DNA of 23,770 bases from Candidatus Omnitrophota bacterium (GTDB lineage: Bacteria > Omnitrophota > Gorgyraeia > Tantalellales > Tantalellaceae): positions 1 through 23,770 of the forward strand of contig DAOVKF010000004.1 in assembly GCA_030631915.1 (NCBI GenBank), given 5' to 3'. The translations under genes were made by a program, and so were the position numbers. Position 1 is the first letter of the stretch; every line of letters starts with the position of its first letter. Shown here one piece after another: positions 1 to 6,810 of the stretch. The notes under the pieces are model-generated. The model was not told the origin of the DNA, made no database searches, and saw only the letters and a program-made list of their open reading frames with translations.

Positions 1-1
1 A

Positions 2-277
2 AAGCAGCATATCGCCCAGATGAAAGAAATACGGTTCAAGCTTCGCATAGAAGAACATGATTATCAGGTCAAGCTGAGGCGCATGAAGGAATTTCTGGAA
101 AAACAGCATAAAGTCCGGATCTTATTGCGTTTCAGGGGAAGGGAGCTGGCGCATAAGGAACTGGGTAAGGAGCTTTTGAATAAAGTGGCCGCTGACATCG
201 CCGCCTGGGGTGAGATAGACACAAATCCGAAATTCATGAACAAGACCATGACCATGACTATCAGTCCCAAGAAATAG
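2..277 (+). CDS. infC: Translation initiation factor IF-3, C-terminal part (cut by window edge)
   Basis: IF-3 binds the 30S subunit, prevents early joining of the 50S subunit and proofreads the initiator tRNA. Only the C-terminal domain is present. The frame is open from base 2, so the start lies upstream of the window and the ATG at 20 is internal. Seen: the family motif KEIRFKLRIEEHDYQVKL near the start, then ILLRFRGRELAHKELG and the terminal TMTMTISPKK, which match the IF-3 C-domain closely. Followed by rpmI and rplT, the classic infC-rpmI-rplT order, in which ribosomal protein L20 commonly controls the operon. About 90 codons are visible. Confidence 0.95.
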   Translation, partial: KQHIAQMKEIRFKLRIEEHDYQVKLRRMKEFLEKQHKVRILLRFRGRELAHKELGKELLNKVAADIAAWGEIDTNPKFMNKTMTMTISPKK

Positions 278-301
278 ACAGAGCGTATTAGAAAGTACAT
301 T

Positions 302-331
302 ATTGGGGGATCCCGCGAAGATCCCCGCAAT
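302..331 (+). promoter_or_regulatory. Hairpin in the infC-rpmI spacer
   Basis: A 7-bp perfect stem pairs GGGGATC (306-312) with GATCCCC (320-326) around a 7-nt loop. It extends by ATTG/CAAT across one bulged G. It lies 20 nt upstream of the rpmI start and is not followed by a T-run, so it does not look like a terminator. Operons of this type are often autoregulated by L20 through RNA structure in this spacer, and that role is my inference. It could equally be an mRNA processing site. Confidence 0.5.
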
Positions 332-350
332 CATTTAGAAGGGAGAAACA

Positions 351-548
351 ATGCCCAAGCTGAAGACAAAAAAAGGCGTAAAGAAGCGTTTCAAGGTTAC
401 TAAAACAGGAAAGATCAAAAGGGCCAAAGCCAATAAAAGCCATATCCTGACAAAAAAAAGCAGAAAACGAAAACGTTCGCTCAGGAAAGCTACCGTGGTG
501 GACAAGACAATGGAAAGAAAGATAAAGCGCTTACTGCCGTATGATTAA
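351..548 (+). CDS. rpmI: 50S ribosomal protein L35
   Basis: Small, very basic 50S protein. The 65-residue length is typical for L35. Seen: start MPKLKTKKGVKKRFKVTKTG, a Lys/Arg-rich body and the HILTKKSRKRKRSLRKA stretch characteristic of the family. The start has a good ribosome binding site (GAAGGGAG, 6-7 nt before the ATG). It lies between infC and rplT, as in most bacteria. Nothing is unusual in the protein. Confidence 0.96.
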   Translation: MPKLKTKKGVKKRFKVTKTGKIKRAKANKSHILTKKSRKRKRSLRKATVVDKTMERKIKRLLPYD

Positions 549-644
549 AGTTTGGAGTCAGTGGGGAGGCTGGTCCGGGGTGTTCCGTACAGAGAGGGAT
601 ACCTGAGTAGTTACGATAAGCGATATGAATAAGAAGGAGCGATA

Positions 645-992
645 ATGACCAGGGTAAAGCATGCGGTAAGTTCACGTAAGCGTAGAAAGAAGGTACTTAA
701 ATCCGCGAAAGGACAGCGCGGCTCGAGGTCCAAATTGTTAAGGACCGCCAAGGAATCGGTGCGAAGGGCCATGGTGTCCAGTTACGGCGACAGAAAGAAA
801 AAGAAAGGCGATTTTCGTTCTTTATGGATCGTCCGCATTAATGCCGCCTGCAAGGCGGAGGACATCTCTTACAGCGGTTTTATCGCCGGGCTTAAGAAAG
901 CCGGTATCGGGTTGAACAGAAAAATGCTGGCGGATCTCGCAGTAAACGATGATCGCGGTTTTAAAGCGCTGGTTAAAAGGGTAAAACAGTAA
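645..992 (+). CDS. rplT: 50S ribosomal protein L20
   Basis: L20 binds 23S rRNA early in 50S assembly and in many bacteria represses its own operon. The 115 residues match the family length. Seen: start MTRVKHAVSSRKRRKKVLK, the basic N-terminal extension, then RIMVS-like and WIVRINAACK segments and the C-terminal globular part (GFIAGLKKAGIGLNRKMLADLA). AAGGAG lies just before the ATG. The 96-nt gap after rpmI holds no other gene. Confidence 0.96.
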   Translation: MTRVKHAVSSRKRRKKVLKSAKGQRGSRSKLLRTAKESVRRAMVSSYGDRKKKKGDFRSLWIVRINAACKAEDISYSGFIAGLKKAGIGLNRKMLADLAVNDDRGFKALVKRVKQ

Positions 993-1004
993 TCTGTCAG
1001 GCCC

Positions 1005-2351
1005 ATGAAAGCACTCACTCCTTCCCGGATGGTGGTATTGAGCTTTCTGATCGCCATATGCGTCGGAACGCTCGCGCTGTCCCTGCCGATAGCCACGCGG
1101 GATGCCGGAAGCCTGTCGCTGGTGGACAGCCTTTTCACGGCCACAAGCGCTACCTGTGTCACGGGCCTGGTAGTCAGGGATACGGGGAGCCATTTTACGC
1201 CTTTCGGACGCTGGGTCATATTCGCGTTGTTTCAGGCCGGCGGTCTCGGGATAATGACCTTTTCCACGTTGTTCGCGGTCATGCTGGGAAGACGGATCGG
1301 CTTCCGGGAAGATACGGTCGTTCGGAGCACATTGGGTGGACAGAAGATAATCGGCCTGAAAAGGCTTATATTGTACATCCTGGGGATCGCGTTCACGGTC
1401 GAAGCGGCGGGCGCGTTACTGCTGTATCTCAGATGGAGGGCGATAACCGACTGGGCTGTCCTTGAGACACTGGAAAAAGCTGTTTTTCATTCCGTATCCG
1501 GGTTCTGCAACGCCGGATTCGCGCTTTTCCGTTCCAGTTTTGTTCGATTTGAAGGGGATCCGCTGGTAAACATGATCCTGATCCTGCTGATATTTATCGG
1601 CGGCATCGGTTTTATCGTTATATTGGACGTCATCGGGTTCTTTTTCAGAGGGAAGAACAGGAGGAAAATAAGTCTGCAGGCAAAAGTAGCGCTTATTACT
1701 TCGATCGTTCTGATAATAGCGGGTGCCTGCATGCTGTTCTTTTTTGAAAAAGGCAACGTCATGAAAGGGATGACGCTGCCGGAGCGATTATGGGGTTCCG
1801 TATTTCAATCGGTGACAGCGAGAACCGCCGGGTTTAACACTCTTCCTATCGGGGAGCTCACCTGTGCTTCTCTTATGTTCCTGGTGTTCCTGATGTTTAT
1901 AGGGGCGTCTCCCGGGTCAACGGGAGGCGGGATCAAAACATGCACTTTTACCGTGTTGGCGGCGACGGTATGGAACATGCTCAGGGGCAGGAAAAGGGTC
2001 TTGATCTTTAACCGTTCGATCCCGCGGAAGGTCATAAGGGAGGCGCTGATCATATTTTTTCTGTCAGCTTCGTGGATATTTATTTTCACGATAGTGCTCG
2101 CGTGTCTGCATGGAAAGAACCCCGGGGTGGAGAAGCCGTTCATACGGGCGCTGTTCGAAGTCGTGTCCGCTTTTAGCACGGTGGGGCTCTCAACCGGAAT
2201 GACCGCCGCTCTGGACAATGTCGGTAAGCTGTGTATAACCGCCACCATGTTCGCCGGAAGGATCGGTCCTTTGACGCTTGCCCTGGCAATAGCTTTCAAG
2301 GAAGGACAAGACAGTTATATTTTTCCGGAAGAGAACATCATGGTCGGGTGA
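1005..2351 (+). CDS. TrkH/KtrB-family potassium channel subunit
   Basis: Membrane subunit that passes K+ (sometimes Na+) and works with a cytoplasmic RCK partner, here the next gene. The 448 residues fit KtrB-type proteins. Seen: four pore repeats with a Gly at each filter position: TSATCVTGL near residue 48, SVSGFCNAGF near 165, SVTARTAGFNTL near 273 and SAFSTVGLSTG near 390. Long hydrophobic helices flank each. The start is 12 nt after rplT with only weak ribosome-binding complementarity, so translation may be coupled to rplT. The TrkH/KtrB split is not certain from reading alone; the compact size favours KtrB. Confidence 0.92.
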   Translation: MKALTPSRMVVLSFLIAICVGTLALSLPIATRDAGSLSLVDSLFTATSATCVTGLVVRDTGSHFTPFGRWVIFALFQAGGLGIMTFSTLFAVMLGRRIGFREDTVVRSTLGGQKIIGLKRLILYILGIAFTVEAAGALLLYLRWRAITDWAVLETLEKAVFHSVSGFCNAGFALFRSSFVRFEGDPLVNMILILLIFIGGIGFIVILDVIGFFFRGKNRRKISLQAKVALITSIVLIIAGACMLFFFEKGNVMKGMTLPERLWGSVFQSVTARTAGFNTLPIGELTCASLMFLVFLMFIGASPGSTGGGIKTCTFTVLAATVWNMLRGRKRVLIFNRSIPRKVIREALIIFFLSASWIFIFTIVLACLHGKNPGVEKPFIRALFEVVSAFSTVGLSTGMTAALDNVGKLCITATMFAGRIGPLTLALAIAFKEGQDSYIFPEENIMVG

Positions 2352-2390
2352 TCAGCAAACGGGACAGGCGGACTATCATACAGGAGGCAA

Positions 2391-3110
2391 ATGATGAAAA
2401 AATTCGCGGTGATAGGGCTGGGGAGATTCGGGTCCAGCGTGGCCAGGACACTGGCTGAAAAGGGGCAGGAGGTCATAGCCGTTGATAAGAACGAGGAACT
2501 GGTCCGCGATAGCATGGATCTCGTTACCAAAGCCATATGCCTGGACGCTACTGACGAGAAGGTCATGAGATCGCTCGGCATACAGAACGTGGATGTGGCT
2601 ATATGCGGTATCGGGACGAATATCGAGGCCAGCATACTTGTGACGCTTCTGTTGAAAGAACTCGGCGTGCCGACCATAGTCTGCAAAGCCGTCAGCGGGC
2701 CGCATAAAAGGGTGCTCAAGAAGATAGGGGCTTCCAGGGTCGTTCTGCCCGAGAGGGATATGGGGTCAAAAATATCCAGTATGCTGATATCGATGGATGA
2801 GAACGTGCTTGAACACATAGCTCTGCCCGGGGATGCCAGCATTATCGAGCTGATCCCTTCCAAAGAGTTCATCGGCAAGAGTTTGCGTGAAATAGATATG
2901 CGGGCGAAATACGGCGTGAACGTCATCGCGATCAAGAAAATGCAAAAAGACCCGGACACCGGCGAGATAACCGGAAGCACGGAGATCAATATAACGCCTC
3001 TCGCGGATGATATCGTGGGAAAGAATGACGTTTTTGTGGTATTTGGCGAAAATAAAAAGATAGAAGAGCTTAAAGACAAGGGCCGAAATGGAAGCCTTAG
3101 ACAGACTTGA
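2391..3110 (+). CDS. TrkA/KtrA-type RCK regulatory subunit of potassium uptake
   Basis: Cytoplasmic gating subunit for the preceding channel. Seen: an N-terminal Rossmann fold with VIGLGRFGSSVARTLAEKG (the GxGxxG nucleotide-binding loop) and an acidic residue after the second strand (VIAVDKNEE), then an RCK_C domain from about residue 135 (IIELIPSKEFIGKSLREIDM to DVFVVFGENKKIEEL). The 239 residues match single-RCK KtrA rather than the longer two-RCK TrkA. A strong binding site, CAGGAGG, precedes the ATG at 2391; ATG 2394 is an alternative. The 3' end overlaps pheS by 23 nt, so the two are almost surely co-transcribed. Confidence 0.93.
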   Translation: MMKKFAVIGLGRFGSSVARTLAEKGQEVIAVDKNEELVRDSMDLVTKAICLDATDEKVMRSLGIQNVDVAICGIGTNIEASILVTLLLKELGVPTIVCKAVSGPHKRVLKKIGASRVVLPERDMGSKISSMLISMDENVLEHIALPGDASIIELIPSKEFIGKSLREIDMRAKYGVNVIAIKKMQKDPDTGEITGSTEINITPLADDIVGKNDVFVVFGENKKIEELKDKGRNGSLRQT

Positions 3111-4110
3111 CCGGATAAAAGATCGTTTTGAAGAGGAGATAAAGAAGTGCGGGGACCTGAGCCGGCTGGACGGCGTCAGGACCGCGTATCTTGGGCGCAA
3201 AGGCGAGCTTACCATGATACTTAGGTCACTCTCGGCCCTGCCGGACGGACAGAAGGTGGAGGTGGCGAAACAGGCGAACCTCCTTAAAAGAGAATTTACG
3301 GCAAGGATCGAAGAGACAAGAGCCGGGCTTGAAGAGACAGAAGCCGCGACAAAAAAAGATAAGACCGATGTCACTCTGCCCGGGATAAGACCGCGGGCAG
3401 GGACGGTCCATCCCATAACCGGAACGATTTCCAGGATAAACGAGATATTCATCTCTCTTGGATTCAGCATAGCCGAGGGACCTGAGATAGAGACGGAATT
3501 TTATAATTTCGGGGCGTTGAACATTCCGCTTGAGCATCCTTCGCGTGACGCTTTTGATACCTTCTATATCAAAGGGGAATACCTGCTGAGGAGCCATACA
3601 TCCAATGTCCAGGTCCATGTTATGGAAAGGCAGAAGCCGCCGGTTCAGGTCATCATGCCGGGGAGGGTATACCGTCCCGATGCTGTCGACGCTTCGCATT
3701 CTTTCATGTTCCACCAGGTTGAAGGGCTTATGGTGGATAAGGGGGTCAGTTTTTCGGATCTCAAAGGGGTGTTATCCATCTTTTGCAGGAGCATGTTCGG
3801 AAATGATATCAAAATGCGTTTGCGCCCGCATTTCTTTCCTTTTACCGAGCCCAGCGCGGAAGTGGATATTTCCTGTATTATCTGCGAGGGCAAAGGTTGC
3901 AGGGTATGTTCGGGCAACGGGTGGCTGGAGATCCTTGGCGCGGGGCTGGTAAATCCAAAAGTGTTTGAAGCCGTGGGGTATGATCCTTCTGAATATTCAG
4001 GATACGCTTTTGGCATGGGCGTGGAAAGGATAGCCATGCTGTTATACGGTGTTGAGGATATCCGTCTGTTTTTCGAAAATGACATCAGGTTCCTGAGACA
4101 GTTATCATGA
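3088..4110 (+). CDS. pheS: Phenylalanyl-tRNA synthetase alpha subunit
   Basis: Catalytic subunit of the (alpha-beta)2 PheRS, which charges tRNA-Phe. 340 residues, the usual size. Seen: an N-terminal helical arm (residues 1-90), then HPITGTISRINEIFISLGF, the class II motif 2 region (LLRSHTSNVQVHVM; PGRVYRPDAVDASHSFMFHQVEG) and motif 3 (GYAFGMGVERIAMLLYG). An odd CxxC-type patch (CIICEGKGCRVCSGNGW, about residues 258-274) sits where many bacterial PheS proteins have a similar cysteine cluster. The start lies inside the end of trkA; the stop overlaps the pheT start by ATGA. Confidence 0.96.
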   Translation: MEALDRLDRIKDRFEEEIKKCGDLSRLDGVRTAYLGRKGELTMILRSLSALPDGQKVEVAKQANLLKREFTARIEETRAGLEETEAATKKDKTDVTLPGIRPRAGTVHPITGTISRINEIFISLGFSIAEGPEIETEFYNFGALNIPLEHPSRDAFDTFYIKGEYLLRSHTSNVQVHVMERQKPPVQVIMPGRVYRPDAVDASHSFMFHQVEGLMVDKGVSFSDLKGVLSIFCRSMFGNDIKMRLRPHFFPFTEPSAEVDISCIICEGKGCRVCSGNGWLEILGAGLVNPKVFEAVGYDPSEYSGYAFGMGVERIAMLLYGVEDIRLFFENDIRFLRQLS

Positions 4111-6170
4111 AAATAAGCTTCGAATGGATAAAGGAATACGTGGCAATGGACGCGGGTCCGGAAGAATTCGCTCACCGTCTTACCATGTCAGGGTCCGAGG
4201 TCGAGGCGATACGCGAGGCGGGCCCGGACAAAGTAATGGAACTGGAAATAACGCCCAACAGGCCGGATTGCCTTAATATTCTCGGCCTGGCAAGGGAAGC
4301 TTCCGCGGTGTTTGACACGGAGCTGAAAGCCCCTGAGATCAGGCTTCCCGAAGGAGTGCCGGAGCAAACCGGTCCGGAAGCGGGTTGTGTCATAGAGAAC
4401 CCGGACCTTTGCCCGAAATATACCGCCAGGGTAATAACCGGCGTTGACGTGAAACCGGCCGGTAAGAATGTGAGAACAAGGATAGAGGCTCTGGGCCTGC
4501 GGTCCGTTAACAATGTTGTCGATGTGACGAACTACTGCCTGATGGAACTCGGGCAGCCTTTGCACGCCTTTGATCTTGACAGGATAAAAGGCGGCAGGAT
4601 CATCGTGAGAGAAGCGAAAAAGGGAGAGAAGATCGTAACTATCGATGGGATCGAGAGAGAGCTTGAGCCCGGCATGCTTGTGATCGCGGACAGTGAAAGG
4701 CCGATAGCCATTGCCGGCGTCATGGGAGGGATGGATACGGAAGTATCTGAGACCACTGAAAATATCCTCCTGGAAAGCGCTTATTTCGACCCGGGTTCTG
4801 TCCGGCGCACGGCCCGCAGACTCGGGCTTTCGACCGATTCAAGCTACAGGTTTGAGCGGGGCGTGGATAAGGGGATGATCACGGGCGCCTCAGACAGGGC
4901 GGCGGCGCTCATGATCAAAGAGACCGGAGGGCGGGCCTGCGGTTTTTATGAGGCAGGCGCGCTGTCATTGGAAGAGACAGTGATAGACTTTGATACGGAA
5001 AAAGCAGCCGTTGTGCTGGGAGTGGAACTGGAAATAGAATGGGTGGAGCGCGTATTGCGAAGGCTGGGCATGATCGTCACCAGGGGGGAAGGGGCGGGGA
5101 TAACGGTAGAAGTCCCCTCTTTCAGGGTGGATATTAAGAACGAGATAGATCTTACCGAAGAGGTCGCGAGGATATTCGGTTATGACAGGATACCGGCCAC
5201 AATGCCGAAGATGTTTCCGGCCGCGGAGAGGAAAGAATTTTCGCGGCAGGTGAAAGAGAAAATATGCGGGGACCTTGTCTCGTTCGGCCTGAGCGAGATA
5301 ATGACCTACAGCCTTATCAGCGACGCTTCCGCCGGCAGGTTCCCGGCTCTTGTCAGGGATCCGGTGACGCTTCGCAACCCCCTGTCCGAGGAGCAAAAGG
5401 TCCTGACCCCTCATCTTGTGGATGGCATGCTGAAGGCCGTGTCCTGGAACATAAACAGAAAGAACAGGGACCTTATGCTGTTCGAGTTCGGCAAGCTCTA
5501 TTCAAAACCTGCGGCGCCCGGCGAAGAGACGGACGGCGGCGGGTACAGGGAAACACCGGCGCTGTGTATCGGGTTGACGGGGCTGGCAAGAGAGAACTGG
5601 CTTGAGGGTAAAAGAAACGTTGATTTTTATGACCTTAAGGGGATCGTGGAACAGGTTTTTCACGGGCTGAAAATAATGCCGGAATTCCGAGCGATGCGGA
5701 TAGAAGGGATAGCCCCGTGCGCGGGGACCGGGATAAAGGGGGGGAAAAAGACGACAGGATTTCTCGGGCAGGTCGCCGCGCGCCTGTTAAAAGAATATGA
5801 TATCGAACAGGATGTATTTGTCTGCCAGCTAGAGCTTGACAACGTTTTCAAAAAAGCGGTCCTGAAGAACAGGTATCACTCTGTTCCCCGTTTTCCGTCT
5901 TCCGTGCGCGACATCTCAATACTTTGCGAACGATCCGTGACAGCGGGAGACATCGCAGGGATAATCGCGGAGCAGGGTGAGGAATTGATAAGGCAGGTGG
6001 ACCTGATAGACGTTTATCAGGGCGGTAATATCCCGCAGGGCAAAAAGAGCCTTACCTACAGCGTAAAATACGGCCTTGATATCCGCACCTTGAGGGAAGA
6101 AGAGATCGAGGCCGTTCATTCCGGCATCAAAGACGCCCTGGCTAAACAACTGGGCGTGACCTTCAGATAA
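4107..6170 (+). CDS. pheT: Phenylalanyl-tRNA synthetase beta subunit, lacking the OB tRNA-binding domain
   Basis: Beta subunit of PheRS, with editing and structural roles. At 687 residues it is about 100 shorter than usual. Seen: the N-terminal B1 start (MKISFEWIKEYV), then GSEVEAIREAGPDKVM leads at residue ~43 straight into LEITPNRPDCLNILGLARE. The EMAP-like OB fold that normally separates these parts (about residues 39-148 in E. coli) is absent. The B3/B4 domain follows (VNNVVDVTNYCLMELGQP, with GVMGG), then B5 (RIFGYDRIP), the catalytic-like core, and a complete C-terminal FDX-ACB domain (VPRFPSSVRDISI to the end). The reading frame is intact, so this is a clean domain loss and not a frameshift. 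ATGA overlap with pheS. Confidence 0.95.
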   Translation: MKISFEWIKEYVAMDAGPEEFAHRLTMSGSEVEAIREAGPDKVMELEITPNRPDCLNILGLAREASAVFDTELKAPEIRLPEGVPEQTGPEAGCVIENPDLCPKYTARVITGVDVKPAGKNVRTRIEALGLRSVNNVVDVTNYCLMELGQPLHAFDLDRIKGGRIIVREAKKGEKIVTIDGIERELEPGMLVIADSERPIAIAGVMGGMDTEVSETTENILLESAYFDPGSVRRTARRLGLSTDSSYRFERGVDKGMITGASDRAAALMIKETGGRACGFYEAGALSLEETVIDFDTEKAAVVLGVELEIEWVERVLRRLGMIVTRGEGAGITVEVPSFRVDIKNEIDLTEEVARIFGYDRIPATMPKMFPAAERKEFSRQVKEKICGDLVSFGLSEIMTYSLISDASAGRFPALVRDPVTLRNPLSEEQKVLTPHLVDGMLKAVSWNINRKNRDLMLFEFGKLYSKPAAPGEETDGGGYRETPALCIGLTGLARENWLEGKRNVDFYDLKGIVEQVFHGLKIMPEFRAMRIEGIAPCAGTGIKGGKKTTGFLGQVAARLLKEYDIEQDVFVCQLELDNVFKKAVLKNRYHSVPRFPSSVRDISILCERSVTAGDIAGIIAEQGEELIRQVDLIDVYQGGNIPQGKKSLTYSVKYGLDIRTLREEEIEAVHSGIKDALAKQLGVTFR

Positions 6171-6174
6171 GCGT

Positions 6175-6213
6175 AAAAAACAGCGACTGCCCCTGAAGGG
6201 ACGGCCTGTTTTT
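6175..6213 (+). terminator. Probable intrinsic terminator after pheT
   Basis: Four nt after the pheT stop, AAAAACAG pairs with CTGTTTTT around a GC-rich centre that contains CCC/GGG. The 3' arm supplies the T-run. The A-tract on the 5' side could also make it act in the opposite direction. It probably closes the infC-to-pheT operon. Confidence 0.6.
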
Positions 6214-6221
6214 CCGTAGGA

Positions 6222-6236
6222 GGGGCCTCCGGCCCC
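6222..6236. repeat. Short GC-rich hairpin (GGGGCC/GGCCCC)
   Basis: A perfect 6-bp stem, GGGGCC (6222-6227) with GGCCCC (6231-6236), around a 3-nt loop. It lies between the pheT terminator and the pyrimidine-rich tract. No T-run follows, so I do not call it a terminator. Confidence 0.5.
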
Positions 6237-6240
6237 GAAC

Positions 6241-6340
6241 CCAAAGCCCCCCTCCAATCCCAAACTCCTGACTCCCAGCTCCCGACTTCCGACTTTTCCG
6301 ACTCACCCTACACCCTTGACCCTACACCCTGCAACGCAGT
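6241..6340. repeat. Pyrimidine-rich low-complexity tract with a G-quadruplex motif on the minus strand
   Basis: Non-coding stretch made of short degenerate repeats on the + strand: CTCCTGACTCCCAGCTCCCG then CGACTTCCGAC, followed by ACCCTACACCCTTGACCCT-type units. On the minus strand the last part (6306-6329) has four GGG runs separated by three loops of exactly 4 nt (TGTA, TCAA, TGTA). That is a textbook quadruplex pattern. I see no gene, promoter or RNA here. Such strings resemble dispersed intergenic repeats, but this needs a genome-wide comparison. Confidence 0.6.
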
Positions 6341-6472
6341 AAGCCAGCTCCGGGGTATTCCTACCAGAAGCTTGTGGAGCCCCGCGGACAAGGAGTCCCC
6401 GGCATTTTTTCCTGCAGGATTCCACCCGCGGGGCTCCACAAGCTTCTGGTAGGAATACCCCGGAGCTGGCTT
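6341..6472. repeat. Perfect 47-bp inverted repeat forming a large hairpin
   Basis: The arm at 6341-6387 is the exact reverse complement of the arm at 6426-6472, 47 of 47 positions, separated by a 38-nt loop. Inside the loop GGAGTCC and GGATTCC can pair (with G-U), extending the stem. The arms contain an internal HindIII-like palindrome (AAGCTT). No transposase and no target-site duplication was found next to it. It could be a MITE, a REP-type element or a strong bidirectional transcription block between pheT and the 6S-like RNA. Confidence 0.85.
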
Positions 6473-6539
6473 TCACCCAACCCCCGACCATTATACTACC
6501 GAAGAGGTGCGATTTTTTCATTTTTCTTGCGGTGGTATG

Positions 6540-6570
6540 TTGACAATGTTATAATAAAATTGGATATAAG
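6540..6570 (+). promoter_or_regulatory. Sigma-70-type promoter of the 6S-like RNA
   Basis: A perfect -35 box TTGACA lies at 6540-6545. The -10 box is GATATA (6563-6568, spacing 17) or TATAAG (6565-6570, spacing 19). Transcription would begin at about 6574-6577, exactly where the 5' strand of the closing stem of the predicted RNA begins. The agreement between promoter and fold supports both. Confidence 0.75.
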
Positions 6571-6573
6571 ATT

Positions 6574-6756
6574 CCTGTCTGGTGCGTGTTCAGGGCATGA
6601 GAATTTGGCCAACACCAATAAGAAGGGAGTCCAACTTTGGCGTTCCTGCGGGATAGTCAAGGGGGCACCCACGTGGTCATTACGGACCATAATCTCTTCC
6701 TGTTCACGGCCAGATGGGGTTTTAAGGCTGGATACGTTTTCCGGCCTTCTTTTTTT
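6574..6756 (+). ncRNA. ssrS: 6S-like RNA (regulator of RNA polymerase)
   Basis: 6S RNA imitates an open promoter and holds sigma-70 RNA polymerase in slow growth. Here the fold, not primary sequence, gives the call. The closing stem pairs 6574-6582 with 6710-6718 (9 bp with two G-U) and continues through GUG/CAC, CAGG/CCUG and GAGA/UCUC. A large central bubble follows, with about 22 nt on each side; its 3' side carries a small UGGUC/GACCA hairpin. The apical stem pairs GGGAGUCC with GGGCACCC (one mismatch), then CUUUGGC with GUCAAGG, then UUCC with GGGA. This stem-bubble-stem plan is the 6S hallmark. A promoter precedes it and a terminator ends it. Synteny also fits: 6S RNA often lies near fau, which is 1.4 kb downstream here. 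The mature 3' end is probably near 6718. An unrelated structured RNA remains possible. Confidence 0.75.
6724..6756 (+). terminator. Intrinsic terminator of the 6S-like RNA
   Basis: A 9-bp stem pairs AAGGCTGGA (6724-6732) with TCCGGCCTT (6740-6748), one G-U pair, 7-nt loop. It is followed by C and seven T residues. Strong and unambiguous on the + strand. Confidence 0.88.
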
Positions 6757-6810
6757 GTGGGACGCGGATGATCGCGGATATCTGTGGTCATCCTGGACAA
6801 GGGGTTTTTC

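Noticed and set aside
6241..6340. CRISPR array or phage attachment site in the pyrimidine-rich tract
   Set aside because: Repeats are short and degenerate, with no regular spacers; no cas gene nearby.
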